Of a stretch of DNA of 64,000 nucleotides, positions 32,838-43,149 are shown piece by piece; position 1 is the stretch's first letter, and the number at the start of each line of letters is the position of its first letter. The position numbers were made by a program, and so were the translations under genes. Below the pieces are notes generated by a model. It did not search any database. It was not told the origin of the DNA and was given only the letters and a program-made list of their open reading frames with translations. This DNA comes from Actinomadura sp. NAK00032 (GTDB lineage Bacteria; Actinomycetota; Actinomycetes; Streptosporangiales; Streptosporangiaceae), in contig NZ_CP054932.1 of NCBI RefSeq assembly GCF_013364275.1, positions 5,828,001 through 5,892,000 on the forward strand. Reading direction: 5' to 3'.

Positions 32838-35771
32838 ATGGAGGGTCGTGCGGCCCGCGACGCCGGGGGCTCCGGCAACGCTCCGCTCGTGGGGCGACGG
32901 GACGCGCTGCAGGAGATCGACCGCGCGCTCGACGCGGCCGAGGGCGGCTACGGCTTCGTCGCGCTGGTGGGCGAGCCCGGTGCCGGCAAGACCCGGCTGC
33001 TGAACGAGCTCGCCGACGGCGCGATCGCCCGCAAGCTGCCGTTCGTGGCCGGCCGCGCGGCCGAGTTCGAGCAGGAGATGCCGTTCGGCGCCGTCGTCGA
33101 CGCGCTCGACGACCGGCTGGAGGAGCACTCGCTCGACCTGCCGCCCGGCGCGCTGCGGCTGCTCGGCACCGTGTTCCCCGCGCTCGCCGACCTGTCGGGC
33201 GCCCCGCCCGCCGCCTCGCCCGAGTCGCACGTGGCGCGATACCAGCTGCACCGCACGGTCCGGCACCTGCTGGAGGCGCTGGCCGAGCCGTCCGGGCTGG
33301 TGCTGATCCTGGACGACCTGCACTGGGCCGACGACGCGACGATCGAGCTGCTGGACCACCTCGTCCGGCACCCGCCGCGCGCCCGGGTGCTGGTCGCGGT
33401 CGCCTACCGGCCCGCGCAGGCGTCGCCGCGCCTGATGGCGCTGGTGGACGCCGCCGGCCCGCAGGGCGCGCGGGTGGCGGTCTCGCCGCTCACGCAGAGC
33501 GAGGTCCGCGAGTTCCTCGGCCCGGACGTCGGCCACGCGCGGTGCGAGGCGCTGTTCAAGGCCAGCGGCGGCAACCCGTTCTACCTGGAGGCCCTGGCCA
33601 AGATGGCCGACGGGGCCGCGCCGGCGGCCGGCGGCGGCCTCGACCGGCACTGGGAGAAGGGCGTGGCGAACCTGACCGAGGTGCCGCCGGCGGTGCGGGC
33701 GGCGCTGCAGGTCGAGCTGAGCGCGCTGCCGCCGCAGGCGCTGCTGATGGCGCGCGGCGCCGCGGTCGCCGCCGACGTGTTCGAGCCCGCGCTCGCGGCG
33801 GTCGCCGCGGAGATGGAGCAGCACACCGCGCTCACCGCGCTGGACGTGCTGACCGGCCACGACGTGGTGCGGGCCGCACCGGGCGGCCGGTTCCGGTTCC
33901 GCCACCCCCTCGTCCGGCACGTCGCCTACGCCTCGACGGCCGCGGGCTGGCGGATCGCCGCGCACTCGCGGGTGTCGGAGCGGCTGGCCGAGCTCGGCGC
34001 CCCGGCGGCCGTGCGCGCCCACCACGTGGTGCGGTCGGCGCGGTTCGGCGACGCCGCCGCGATCTGGACGCTGGTGGAGGCCGCCCGCGCCGTCGCGCGG
34101 CAGGCGCCCGCCACCGCCGCGTACTGGCTGCAGGCCGCGCTCGACCTGATGCCCGGCGCCGCCGACGAGTCCTACCCCGACCGGGTGGAGCTGCTGGTCG
34201 AGCTGGCCCAGGTGCAGGCCCTCAGCGGCCACGCCGAGGAGGGCCGCGAGGCCGCGCGCACCCTGCTCGGGCTGCTGCCGCCGGGCGACACCGTCCGCCG
34301 CGCCCGCACCGTGCACATGTGCGCGATCATGGAGCGGCAGCTCGGCCGCATCCACGAGGCCCGCGCCCTGGTGCTGGACGAGCTGCGCCGCATCACCGAC
34401 CGGCAGACCCCCGAGGCGGTGCTGCTGCGCATCCGGCTCGTCGCCGACCGCATCCAGCGCATCGACACCCGCGGCTCGCACGCCATCCTGGAGACGATCC
34501 CCGGCACCGCGCCGGGATGGGGCCCCGGCCTCACCGCGGCCGTCGCGGCGATGCGCCCGATGGTCGCCTACGGGCGCGGCGAGGTCGGCGAGGCGATCGC
34601 CTACGCGCAGACCGCCGACCAGCTGTTCTCGGCCGCGTCCGACAACGAGTTCACCGACTGCCTGGACTGCTTCGCCTGGCTGGTGTTCGCCGAGTCGTTC
34701 CTCGGCATGTACGACGAGGCGCTGCGGCACGCCGAGCGGCTGGTGTCGATCACCCGCACGACCGGGCAGACGTTCGTGCTCGGCTACATGCTGTCCGGGC
34801 AGTCGCGCGTGCTGGCGCAGCTGGGCCGGCTGGAGGAGGCGGCCGCCGTCGCCGACGAGGCCACCGCGGTCGGCCGCGACCTGCGCTCGCAGGAGGTGCT
34901 GGCCTACGGGCTGATCCAGCAGTGCCTCACCGCGTCCTGGATGGGCGACCACGAGCGGGCGCTGCGGGCCGGGGACGAGGCCGTCGCCAACGACACCGGC
35001 TCGGGCGAGTGGTGGACGCACATGGCGCACGTCGCCCGCGCCCTCGCCGTCATCAACGAGGGACGGCTGGAGGAGGGCGCGACCGCGCTGATCGCCGCGT
35101 GCGGCGACGGCACCGCCGGCCTTGACTTCAGCACCCTGCTGATCTGCGCGGAGGCGCTGGCCGCCGTCCGCGCCGCGCAGGACGACGCCGCCGACGCCGC
35201 GAACTGGGCCGACATCGCCGAGGCGATCACCGAACCGCTGCTGACCGGCGACACCGGCCTGGCGAAGCTGACCCGCGCGCACGCGCTGCGCGCCGCCGAC
35301 CCCGCCGCGTCCGCCGCGCTGGCGGCCGAGGCCGCCGACCTGCTCGCCAAGGCCGGGCGGCGGCCGGAGGCGGGCCGCGCCGAACTGGCCGCCGGGCTCG
35401 CGCACGCCGCCGCCGGCGACCGGTCCCGCGCCCGCGACCGGCTGCGCGCCGCCGCGGAGGTGTTCGAGGCGTGCGGGATGAGGGGGCTGCTGGCGCAGGT
35501 CGTCCGCGAGCAGCGCCGGCTCGGCGTCCGGGTGCCCGCCGCGGGCGCGCCCGCCAAGGGCGCCAAGAACCGCCGGGACCTGCCGTTCGGGCTGTCCCCG
35601 CGCGAGCACGAGATCGCGCTGCTGGTCGCCGAGGGCAACAGCAACCAGCAGATCGCCGAGCGGCTCTACCTCAGCGTCCGGACGGTCGAGACCCATCTGT
35701 CCCGCGTCTTCGCCAAGATCGGCGTGTCCTCGCGGGTGGGTGTCGCGACCGCCATGAACCGTTCCGAGTAG
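32838..35771 (+). CDS. LAL-type LuxR family regulator with AAA/STAND ATPase domain
   Basis: A 977-residue large ATP-binding LuxR regulator. Order of parts: AAA_16/STAND NTPase with Walker A GEPGAGKT at 48-55 and Walker B LVLILDDLHWADD near 155-167; a helical arm; a long TPR-like region (about 400-880); and a C-terminal LuxR HTH (LSPREHEIALLVAEGNSNQQ ... YLSVRTVETHLSRVF). The ATG at 32838 is favoured by GGGG seven bases before it; a GTG two codons earlier is possible. It directly precedes the alpha/beta hydrolase and GMC oxidoreductase genes, which lie behind two palindromes, and is the likely activator of that pair. The signal sensed is unknown. Confidence 0.9.
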   Translation: MEGRAARDAGGSGNAPLVGRRDALQEIDRALDAAEGGYGFVALVGEPGAGKTRLLNELADGAIARKLPFVAGRAAEFEQEMPFGAVVDALDDRLEEHSLDLPPGALRLLGTVFPALADLSGAPPAASPESHVARYQLHRTVRHLLEALAEPSGLVLILDDLHWADDATIELLDHLVRHPPRARVLVAVAYRPAQASPRLMALVDAAGPQGARVAVSPLTQSEVREFLGPDVGHARCEALFKASGGNPFYLEALAKMADGAAPAAGGGLDRHWEKGVANLTEVPPAVRAALQVELSALPPQALLMARGAAVAADVFEPALAAVAAEMEQHTALTALDVLTGHDVVRAAPGGRFRFRHPLVRHVAYASTAAGWRIAAHSRVSERLAELGAPAAVRAHHVVRSARFGDAAAIWTLVEAARAVARQAPATAAYWLQAALDLMPGAADESYPDRVELLVELAQVQALSGHAEEGREAARTLLGLLPPGDTVRRARTVHMCAIMERQLGRIHEARALVLDELRRITDRQTPEAVLLRIRLVADRIQRIDTRGSHAILETIPGTAPGWGPGLTAAVAAMRPMVAYGRGEVGEAIAYAQTADQLFSAASDNEFTDCLDCFAWLVFAESFLGMYDEALRHAERLVSITRTTGQTFVLGYMLSGQSRVLAQLGRLEEAAAVADEATAVGRDLRSQEVLAYGLIQQCLTASWMGDHERALRAGDEAVANDTGSGEWWTHMAHVARALAVINEGRLEEGATALIAACGDGTAGLDFSTLLICAEALAAVRAAQDDAADAANWADIAEAITEPLLTGDTGLAKLTRAHALRAADPAASAALAAEAADLLAKAGRRPEAGRAELAAGLAHAAAGDRSRARDRLRAAAEVFEACGMRGLLAQVVREQRRLGVRVPAAGAPAKGAKNRRDLPFGLSPREHEIALLVAEGNSNQQIAERLYLSVRTVETHLSRVFAKIGVSSRVGVATAMNRSE

Positions 35772-35787
35772 ATCAGACTCTTAGTTC

Positions 35788-35837
35788 ACGTACGTCCCGT
35801 ACGTCCAGCGGACCGGCGCGCACCCGTAAGTACGGGT
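35788..35837 (+). promoter_or_regulatory. Two palindromes upstream of the alpha/beta hydrolase gene
   Basis: ACGTACG (35788-35794) and CGTACGT (35798-35804) make a 7-bp inverted repeat with a 3-nt spacer. ACCCGTA (35822-35828) and TACGGGT (35831-35837) make another with a 2-nt spacer. Their centres are about 33 bp apart, three helical turns. The region is the only gap between the LAL regulator and the hydrolase, so these are the best candidates for LAL or other regulator binding; no clean -35/-10 pair is visible. Confidence 0.5.
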
Positions 35838-35905
35838 TCTCCACGATGCCGCGCCGATATCCGCGTTTGGCAGGGTTGGGGCGTCAGGAAGCGGAGGAGA
35901 TGGAC

Positions 35906-37000
35906 ATGGATCAGCAGCGGATCGCGCGCTTCACGCACGCGGGCGTCGCCGACGCCGAGGTGTCCGTGCACCCCTTCGCGACCGGCGACGGCCTCGGCCT
36001 GAACCTGACCCGGTTCCGCCGGGACGACTGCGACGACGTCGTCCTGCTGGTGCACGGGCTGACGACCTCCAGCGACATGTTCATCATGCCCGAGCACACC
36101 AACCTGGTGAACTACCTGCACGACGCCGGGTTCGGCGACGTGTGGGCGCTGGACTTCCGGATCAGCGGCCGGTTCCCCTACAACTCCGAGACCGCGCGCC
36201 ACGACCTCGACGTCATCGCGCTCCACGACCACCCGGCGGCGCTCGCCGAACTGCGGCGGCACATCGGGGACCGCCGGGTCCACGTGATCTCCCACTGCGT
36301 CGGCGCGATCTCGTTCTCGATGGCGCTGTTCGCCGGCACCGCCACCGGCGTCACCAGCCTGGTCTGCAACAGCGTCTCGGTCACCCCGCGCACGCCGCGC
36401 TGGTCGAGGATCAAGCTCGGCTACGGCCCGGCCCTGATGGAGTACGTGCTCGGGCCCTGCCACCTGGACCCGAGGTACGGGAACGCTCCAGTGCTCACGC
36501 GCGGCTGGATGCTCGCCAAGGCCGTCGCCCCGTTCCACCGCGGCTGCGACGAGCCCGCCTGCCACATGCTCAGCTTCATGTGGGGCGGCGGCAAGCCGAT
36601 CTACACCCACGAGAAGATGTCGCCGGTCACGCACGGCCGGCTGCCCGACCTGTTCGGGGCCTGCAACGTCAACTACTACCGGCACCTGCACGCGATGGTG
36701 AAGGCCGGCCGCGCGATCAAGCACCGCCCGCGCGACCCCCGCCTCGCCGCCCTGCCGGACGACTACCTGTCGCGCGCCGCCACGGTCACGACTCCGATCC
36801 TGTTCCTCACCGGAGACCGCAACCACGTGTTCACCGACTCCAACATCGTCTGCCACCGGACGCTCGAGAAGATCACGCCCGGCCTGCACGAGCTGGCCGT
36901 CCTGCCCGGCTACGGCCACCAGGACCCGTTCATGGGCGCCACCTCCGATACCGAGGTGTTCCCGCAGGTCGTGGACTTCCTGAAGCGGAAGGCGGGCTGA
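35906..37000 (+). CDS. Alpha/beta hydrolase with cysteine nucleophile elbow
   Basis: A 364-residue alpha/beta-hydrolase-fold protein without signal peptide. The oxyanion region VVLLVHGLTTSSDMF lies at 45-59. The nucleophile elbow, usually G-x-S-x-G, reads SHCVG at 129-133, placing Cys131 (codon TGC at 36296) at the nucleophile position, as in dienelactone hydrolases. The acid and base are probably Asp in LFLTGDRNHVF and His in LPGYGHQDPFMG. GGAGGAG at 35893-35899 fits ATG 35906, though ATG 35900 is possible. It precedes the GMC oxidoreductase with the stop inside a shared hairpin. In several actinobacteria I recall hydrolase and GMC modules joined in one long protein; here they are separate. 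Substrate unknown, possibly a sterol or terpenoid ester/lactone. Confidence 0.8.
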   Translation: MDQQRIARFTHAGVADAEVSVHPFATGDGLGLNLTRFRRDDCDDVVLLVHGLTTSSDMFIMPEHTNLVNYLHDAGFGDVWALDFRISGRFPYNSETARHDLDVIALHDHPAALAELRRHIGDRRVHVISHCVGAISFSMALFAGTATGVTSLVCNSVSVTPRTPRWSRIKLGYGPALMEYVLGPCHLDPRYGNAPVLTRGWMLAKAVAPFHRGCDEPACHMLSFMWGGGKPIYTHEKMSPVTHGRLPDLFGACNVNYYRHLHAMVKAGRAIKHRPRDPRLAALPDDYLSRAATVTTPILFLTGDRNHVFTDSNIVCHRTLEKITPGLHELAVLPGYGHQDPFMGATSDTEVFPQVVDFLKRKAG

Positions 37001-37003
37001 GCG

Positions 37004-39538
<2,535 letters not shown>

Positions 39539-39565
39539 CCGGATCCGTTGCGGGGGGCCAAGTTC

Positions 39566-39610
39566 GTGCAGGCCGAGGGAACTGCGGGGTGCTCTCGGCC
39601 TGCACCTTTT
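39566..39610 (+). terminator. Terminator after the GMC oxidoreductase
   Basis: GTGCAGGCCGAG (39566-39577) and CTCGGCCTGCAC (39594-39605) form a perfect 12-bp stem with a 16-nt loop, followed directly by CTTTT. It lies 27 bp after the stop codon and ends the hydrolase/GMC transcript; the convergent gene begins its 3' end at 39695. Confidence 0.75.
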
Positions 39611-39694
39611 CGCCGGAGGCCGCGCGGGGGGTCGCGCGGTCTCCGGCTCATTCGTGCGCGGGCCGCATGGCGGCGGGGCCGGATCGCGGCGGGG

Positions 39695-40141
39695 TCAGAT
39701 CGCGGCGCGGCGGGCGGGGCAGTCGGCCGGGCAGTGCTCCAGGTGCGCGGGCAGCCAGCGGGTGAACATCTTCAGCATGAGCCGCAGCAGCGGTGCGGCC
39801 AGCACGCGGGTGCCGGGGATCAGCGGCTCGAACACCGCCTCCCAGCGGATGGCGGTGCCGCCGTCGCGGGCCTCCAGGTACACGTCGGAGCGGTAGCGGC
39901 GCACCGGCAACCCGGCCAGGGCGATGTAGGCGAAGTGCGTGTACGGCTCGTAGGCGACGGTCTGCTCTCTGGCGGGCCAGATCTTCTTGACCGCCCCGAC
40001 CCCGTAGGTGGTGGTGTCGCCCTTGCGCGTCTGCCTGGCCGGCGTCGGGAACCTGCCCCAGGCGCCCCACGCCTCGGGGACGGCCAGGTGCCGGAACACC
40101 TCTTCGGGCGCGGCGCTGGTGGTGGCGGTGACCTGGATCAT
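39695..40141 (-). CDS. SRPBCC (START/Bet v1-like) family protein
   Basis: A 148-residue polyketide-cyclase/dehydrase-like SRPBCC protein. The opening IQVTATTSAAPEEVFRHL is the typical first strand and helix, YGVGAVKKIWPAREQ and the YEPYTHFAYI strand follow, and the WEAVFEPLIPGTRVLAAPLL block leads into the long C-terminal helix. It ends with a small Cys/Pro/Arg tail (EHCPADCPARRAA). Members bind hydrophobic ligands or act in lipid or polyketide metabolism; no specific role can be assigned. ATG 40141 was chosen over an upstream extension that adds only low-complexity residues. It is transcribed behind the PPOX gene and may be co-transcribed with it. Confidence 0.82.
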   Translation of the reverse strand: MIQVTATTSAAPEEVFRHLAVPEAWGAWGRFPTPARQTRKGDTTTYGVGAVKKIWPAREQTVAYEPYTHFAYIALAGLPVRRYRSDVYLEARDGGTAIRWEAVFEPLIPGTRVLAAPLLRLMLKMFTRWLPAHLEHCPADCPARRAAI

Positions 40142-40220
40142 CACCGCACCGTAGCCACCCGCGCTCCGCCCGCACAAGGCGGTCCCGGCCCTGGCCGCGA
40201 CCGGCCGGGCCCGCCCGTAC

Positions 40221-40265
40221 CAGACCTGCCCGTGTCAGACCTGCCCGTGTCAGACCTGCCCGTAG
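40221..40265. repeat. Three tandem 15-bp repeats spanning the PPOX stop codon
   Basis: CAGACCTGCCCGTGT occurs at 40221-40235 and 40236-40250, and a third copy at 40251-40265 ends in AG instead of GT. On the minus strand each unit reads (Y/H)-G-Q-V-stop, so the last codons and stop of the PPOX gene have been duplicated in frame. Slippage is the likely origin. Confidence 0.8.
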
Positions 40266-40675
40266 AGCCGTTCGACGTGGAGGCGGACGACGAGGCGGCC
40301 GTCCTCGACCATGGCCCGCCGGTAGTCGTCCCAGTCGGGGTGCTCCTCGCCGCGGACGTCGCGGTACACCTCGATGAGCTCCTCCACCGCCGCGTCGTGC
40401 GGGTCGGCGGCGACGGCGGACAGCTCGGCGGTGCCCTCGGCGACGACCCAGGACCAGCCGTCGGGGGCGCTGGCGTGCAGGCTGGCGCGCGGGTCGCGGG
40501 CCAGGTTGCGGGCCTTGGCGCGGTCGGCGGTGACCGAGACGCGCACGAGCCGGCGGGCCTCGTCGAAGTGGTAGTTGACATTGGACAGCTGCGGCCGCCC
40601 GTCCCGCTTCAGCGTGGCCAGCACGCCGAGGTCGCGCTCCTTGAGCAGCTTCGCCAGCGCCGCGTCGTCCGCCAT
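40250..40675 (-). CDS. PPOX-class (probably F420-dependent) split-barrel oxidoreductase
   Basis: A 141-residue split beta-barrel flavin/deazaflavin-binding protein of the pyridoxamine-phosphate-oxidase-like superfamily. The pattern LGVLATLKRDGRPQLSNVNY, a central RVSVTADRAKARNLARDPRA and a C-terminal WDDYRRAMVEDGRLVVRL fit the PPOX class F420-dependent subfamily that is abundant in actinomycetes. It would reduce or oxidise a small organic substrate using F420; the substrate is unknown. The 3' end lies in a tandem repeat. F420 rather than FMN use is inferred from subgroup resemblance. Confidence 0.8.
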   Translation of the reverse strand: MADDAALAKLLKERDLGVLATLKRDGRPQLSNVNYHFDEARRLVRVSVTADRAKARNLARDPRASLHASAPDGWSWVVAEGTAELSAVAADPHDAAVEELIEVYRDVRGEEHPDWDDYRRAMVEDGRLVVRLHVERLYGQV

Positions 40676-40739
40676 CGTCCGCCTCCTGGATGAGATCCGT
40701 TTCCGGGGTCAACCCCCGGCCGCCCCGTTCCGTTCCCCG

Positions 40740-41441
40740 TTACCGCGCCGCGAGCCGCGGGAGGGTCAGGACGCGTGCCTCGGGCGCCTCGGGGGCGGGC
40801 CGGGAGACCGGCCCGCCCCGCGCCCCGGCGGCCCGGCCGGCGGCGCGGCCGGTGTGGATGTGGCCGCGGAACACCGCGCCCTTGGCCGCCACCTTGACCG
40901 CCTGGAACTCACGCGGCGGCAGCGCGCAGAACCCGGTGCGCACGACGTCGTCGAACAGCGAGTCCGACACGACGTAGGCCAGGTCGCGGCCGGTGTCGCC
41001 GGACAGCAGCCGGCGCAGCGGCGTCGCGTCCAGCAGCCGCTGGACGGTGATGGGCGCGTCGCCGGCGGGCCCGAACGGCCCGGCGGTCAGCGTGCCGTGG
41101 TGCAGGGCCAGCCGCACCCGCAGCGGGAACCCGCCCCCCTCGCCGGCGCCGCCGATGCCCTCGTTGATCTCGCGCAGCGCCTCGTCCAGCAGGATCACGA
41201 AGTCGCCGGCCACCGGCGCGGGGTCGGTCCCCTCCGGCAGCGTGGCGAGCTCGCCGTCCCCGCCGACCTGCTTGTCCCAGCGGGCGCGGTCGAGGCCGAC
41301 GCCGCGCGCGGCGCGGTCGAGCGCGCCCGTCAGCTGGCGCTGCGCGCGCAGCTGCTCGCGCGCGTCGCGCCTGCTGTACCCCTGGATGTCCACCGCCACC
41401 AGCAGGCGGTAGCTGAGCTGTGCGTCCCCGTTTCCTTCCAC
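40740..41441 (-). CDS. Cyclase-homology-domain protein (degenerate class III nucleotidyl cyclase-like)
   Basis: About 233 residues. Residues near 10-30 (YRLLVAVDIQGYSRRD) resemble the first strand and first metal Asp of class III adenylate/guanylate cyclases, KQVGGDGELATLP resembles the second metal region, and LRVRLALHHGTL the following strand, but the full set of catalytic residues is not obvious. Such degenerate cyclase-like proteins are frequent in actinomycetes and are thought to be regulatory. The C-terminus is Pro/Ala/Arg-rich. GTG 41441 is my choice, since the upstream extension looks non-coding. It is divergent from the ECF sigma gene and could be linked to that signalling pair. Confidence 0.6.
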   Translation of the reverse strand: MEGNGDAQLSYRLLVAVDIQGYSRRDAREQLRAQRQLTGALDRAARGVGLDRARWDKQVGGDGELATLPEGTDPAPVAGDFVILLDEALREINEGIGGAGEGGGFPLRVRLALHHGTLTAGPFGPAGDAPITVQRLLDATPLRRLLSGDTGRDLAYVVSDSLFDDVVRTGFCALPPREFQAVKVAAKGAVFRGHIHTGRAAGRAAGARGGPVSRPAPEAPEARVLTLPRLAAR

Positions 41442-41761
41442 TGTGCCGATCCCGCCCCTCGGTCTCTTCTGGGCAAATGGGCCCGATGCCCGCATTCGCT
41501 CCAAGCGTGGAGTGAGCGTTGCCCGCGTCCGGCGGCCGGATCGTGTCGCCGTCCCTTACGCCCCTTGGACGCACGCCGGTGATCGTCGGCACCAAAAGGT
41601 AAGGAGAACGTCGCGAACAAGTAAGGGACTTTCCGGAATATCCGGGGTGAACCGGGCCGAGGTTGAACCGGGCGGCGCCGGGATCGCGTACTGCCTCCCA
41701 GCGTGACACCCGACGCACGGTCACCGCGCCGTCCCGCCCCCGCACCCGCCCGGAGACCCCG
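41442..41761 (+). promoter_or_regulatory. 320-bp region before the ECF sigma gene, with candidate ECF promoter
   Basis: No gene is visible here. Two closely spaced GTTGAACC/GTGAACCGGGC copies occur at about 41647-41670. TTGAACC (41663-41669), a 17-nt spacer and CGTACT (41687-41692) resemble an ECF-type -35 (AAC core) and -10 (CGT core), which would allow autoregulation by the downstream sigma factor. The AT-rich AAAAGGTAAGGAG near 41595-41608 may belong to a second start region. The assignment rests on motif resemblance only. Confidence 0.4.
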
Positions 41762-42358
41762 ATGGCCCACAGATCGCCGGCCGCCTCGGCCACCCGCGAA
41801 CGCCCGCCCGGACCGTGGAGCTGGTTCCGCGGCCCGCAGCCCGCGGGCGGCGTCGACGACCAGGTGATCGTGACCGAGCTGTACCGCGTCTACGGGCGCC
41901 CGCTGCTGTCGTTCGTGCTGCGCCTGACCGGCGGCGACCGGCACTGGGCCGAGGACGTGGTGCAGGAGACCATGATCCGCGCGTGGCGCAGCGCGCACCA
42001 GCTCGACGAGAACGCGGCCTCGCTGCTGCCGTGGCTGGCGACGGTCGCGCGCCGGATCGTCATCGACGACCAGCGCCGCAAGAACGCACGGCCGCAGGAG
42101 GCGGGCGAGGGCCCGCTGGAGAACATGCGCGTGCCCGACGGGTTGGAGGATCTGCTGCGCTCCGTCGTCGTGTCCGAGGCCCTTCTCGCGCTGTCCCCCG
42201 CCCACCGCGAGGTCCTCAACGAGACCTTCTTCCGGGACCGGTCGGTCAACGAGGCCGCCAAGCACCTCGGCATCCCCGTGGGCACCGTGAAGTCCCGGGT
42301 CTACTACGCGCTCAGGGCGCTGCGCGTCGCACTGGAGGAGAGGGGCGTGACGCCTTGA
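41762..42358 (+). CDS. ECF-type RNA polymerase sigma factor
   Basis: A 198-residue extracytoplasmic-function sigma factor. Region 2 is LYRVYGRPLLSFVLRLTGGD followed by WAEDVVQETMIRAWR (-10 recognition), and region 4 is LSPAHREVLNETFF ... AAKHLGIPVGTVKSRVYYAL (-35 recognition). ATG 41762 follows CGGAGA. The stop codon overlaps the TTG start of the zinc-finger anti-sigma gene, the usual arrangement for a sigma/anti-sigma pair. A possible self-recognised promoter lies upstream. Resembles the SigL/SigK-like actinobacterial group, but I do not assign a name. Confidence 0.93.
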   Translation: MAHRSPAASATRERPPGPWSWFRGPQPAGGVDDQVIVTELYRVYGRPLLSFVLRLTGGDRHWAEDVVQETMIRAWRSAHQLDENAASLLPWLATVARRIVIDDQRRKNARPQEAGEGPLENMRVPDGLEDLLRSVVVSEALLALSPAHREVLNETFFRDRSVNEAAKHLGIPVGTVKSRVYYALRALRVALEERGVTP

Positions 42359-43077
42359 CCGCGGACATGCTGCACATCGACGTCGGCGCCTACGCCCTCG
42401 GGCTGCTGGAGGAGCCCGACCGCCGCGCGTTCGAGGCGCACCTGGCGTCCTGCGCGTCCTGCCACGCGGAGCTCGGCACGCTGCGCGGGGTCGCGCGGAC
42501 GCTGGACGGCATCGGCCCGATCGCCGAGCCGGCGGGCGCGCCGCCCGTCCCGCCGGAGCCCGCCGTGGTCGCCGACCTGATGCGGCACCGGACCGCGCGG
42601 CGGCGCCGGCACCGGGCGGCCCGCGCGCTGGCCGCGGCCGCCGCCGGGGTGGTGCTGCTCGGCGGGGCGCTCGGCACCGGGTTCACGCTCGGCGCCGACC
42701 GCGAGCCGCCCCCGGCCCCGCAGGACGACGGGACGGCGGCGCTGCTGCGCGACGGCCACCGGACGTCGGCCGCCGACGCGGGCACCGGCGTCACCGGGAC
42801 GGTCGCCACGCAGGAGAAGGCGTGGGGCAGCCGGATCGCGATGCGGCTCGGCAGGGTCCGCGGGCCGCTGGAGTGCGAGCTGGTCGCGGTGGACCGGCGC
42901 GGCGAGGCGCACACGGTCGTCGGCTGGTCGGTCCCCGCCAAGGGGTACGGGCTGCCCGGGTCGCCGCAGCCGGCGCTGGCGCTGCAGGGCGGGACGGCGC
43001 TGCGGCCCGGGGAGATCAGCCGGTTCGAGGTCCGCACGATCGGTACGGGACGCACGCTGCTCACCGTCCCCGCGTAG
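42355..43077 (+). CDS. Zinc-finger transmembrane anti-sigma factor
   Basis: A 240-residue anti-sigma protein. The N-terminal ZAS domain has H-x3-C-x2-C (His29, Cys33, Cys36, in AHLASCASCHAEL) after the helix VGAYALGLLEEPDRRAFE. A single hydrophobic segment (about 82-106, LAAAAAGVVLLGGALGTGFTLG) follows an Arg-rich cytoplasmic stretch. The outer part (about 110-240) is an anti-sigma-K-like beta domain (ALQGGTALRPGEISRFEV). It begins at TTG 42355 overlapping the sigma stop, with AGGAGAGGGG upstream; ATG 42367 is an alternative. It should hold the ECF sigma at the membrane until an external signal triggers release. Confidence 0.9.
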   Translation: MTADMLHIDVGAYALGLLEEPDRRAFEAHLASCASCHAELGTLRGVARTLDGIGPIAEPAGAPPVPPEPAVVADLMRHRTARRRRHRAARALAAAAAGVVLLGGALGTGFTLGADREPPPAPQDDGTAALLRDGHRTSAADAGTGVTGTVATQEKAWGSRIAMRLGRVRGPLECELVAVDRRGEAHTVVGWSVPAKGYGLPGSPQPALALQGGTALRPGEISRFEVRTIGTGRTLLTVPA

Positions 43078-43149
43078 GGGGCGTAACGGGAGCGCGGCGC
43101 GGGGCAGGCGCGGGACGGTCCGCTCCCCCGCGTCTCATAGGCTGGCGGG

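Noticed and set aside
40221..40265. CRISPR-like repeat
   Set aside because: Only three contiguous 15-bp units without spacers; it is a tandem repeat at a gene end.
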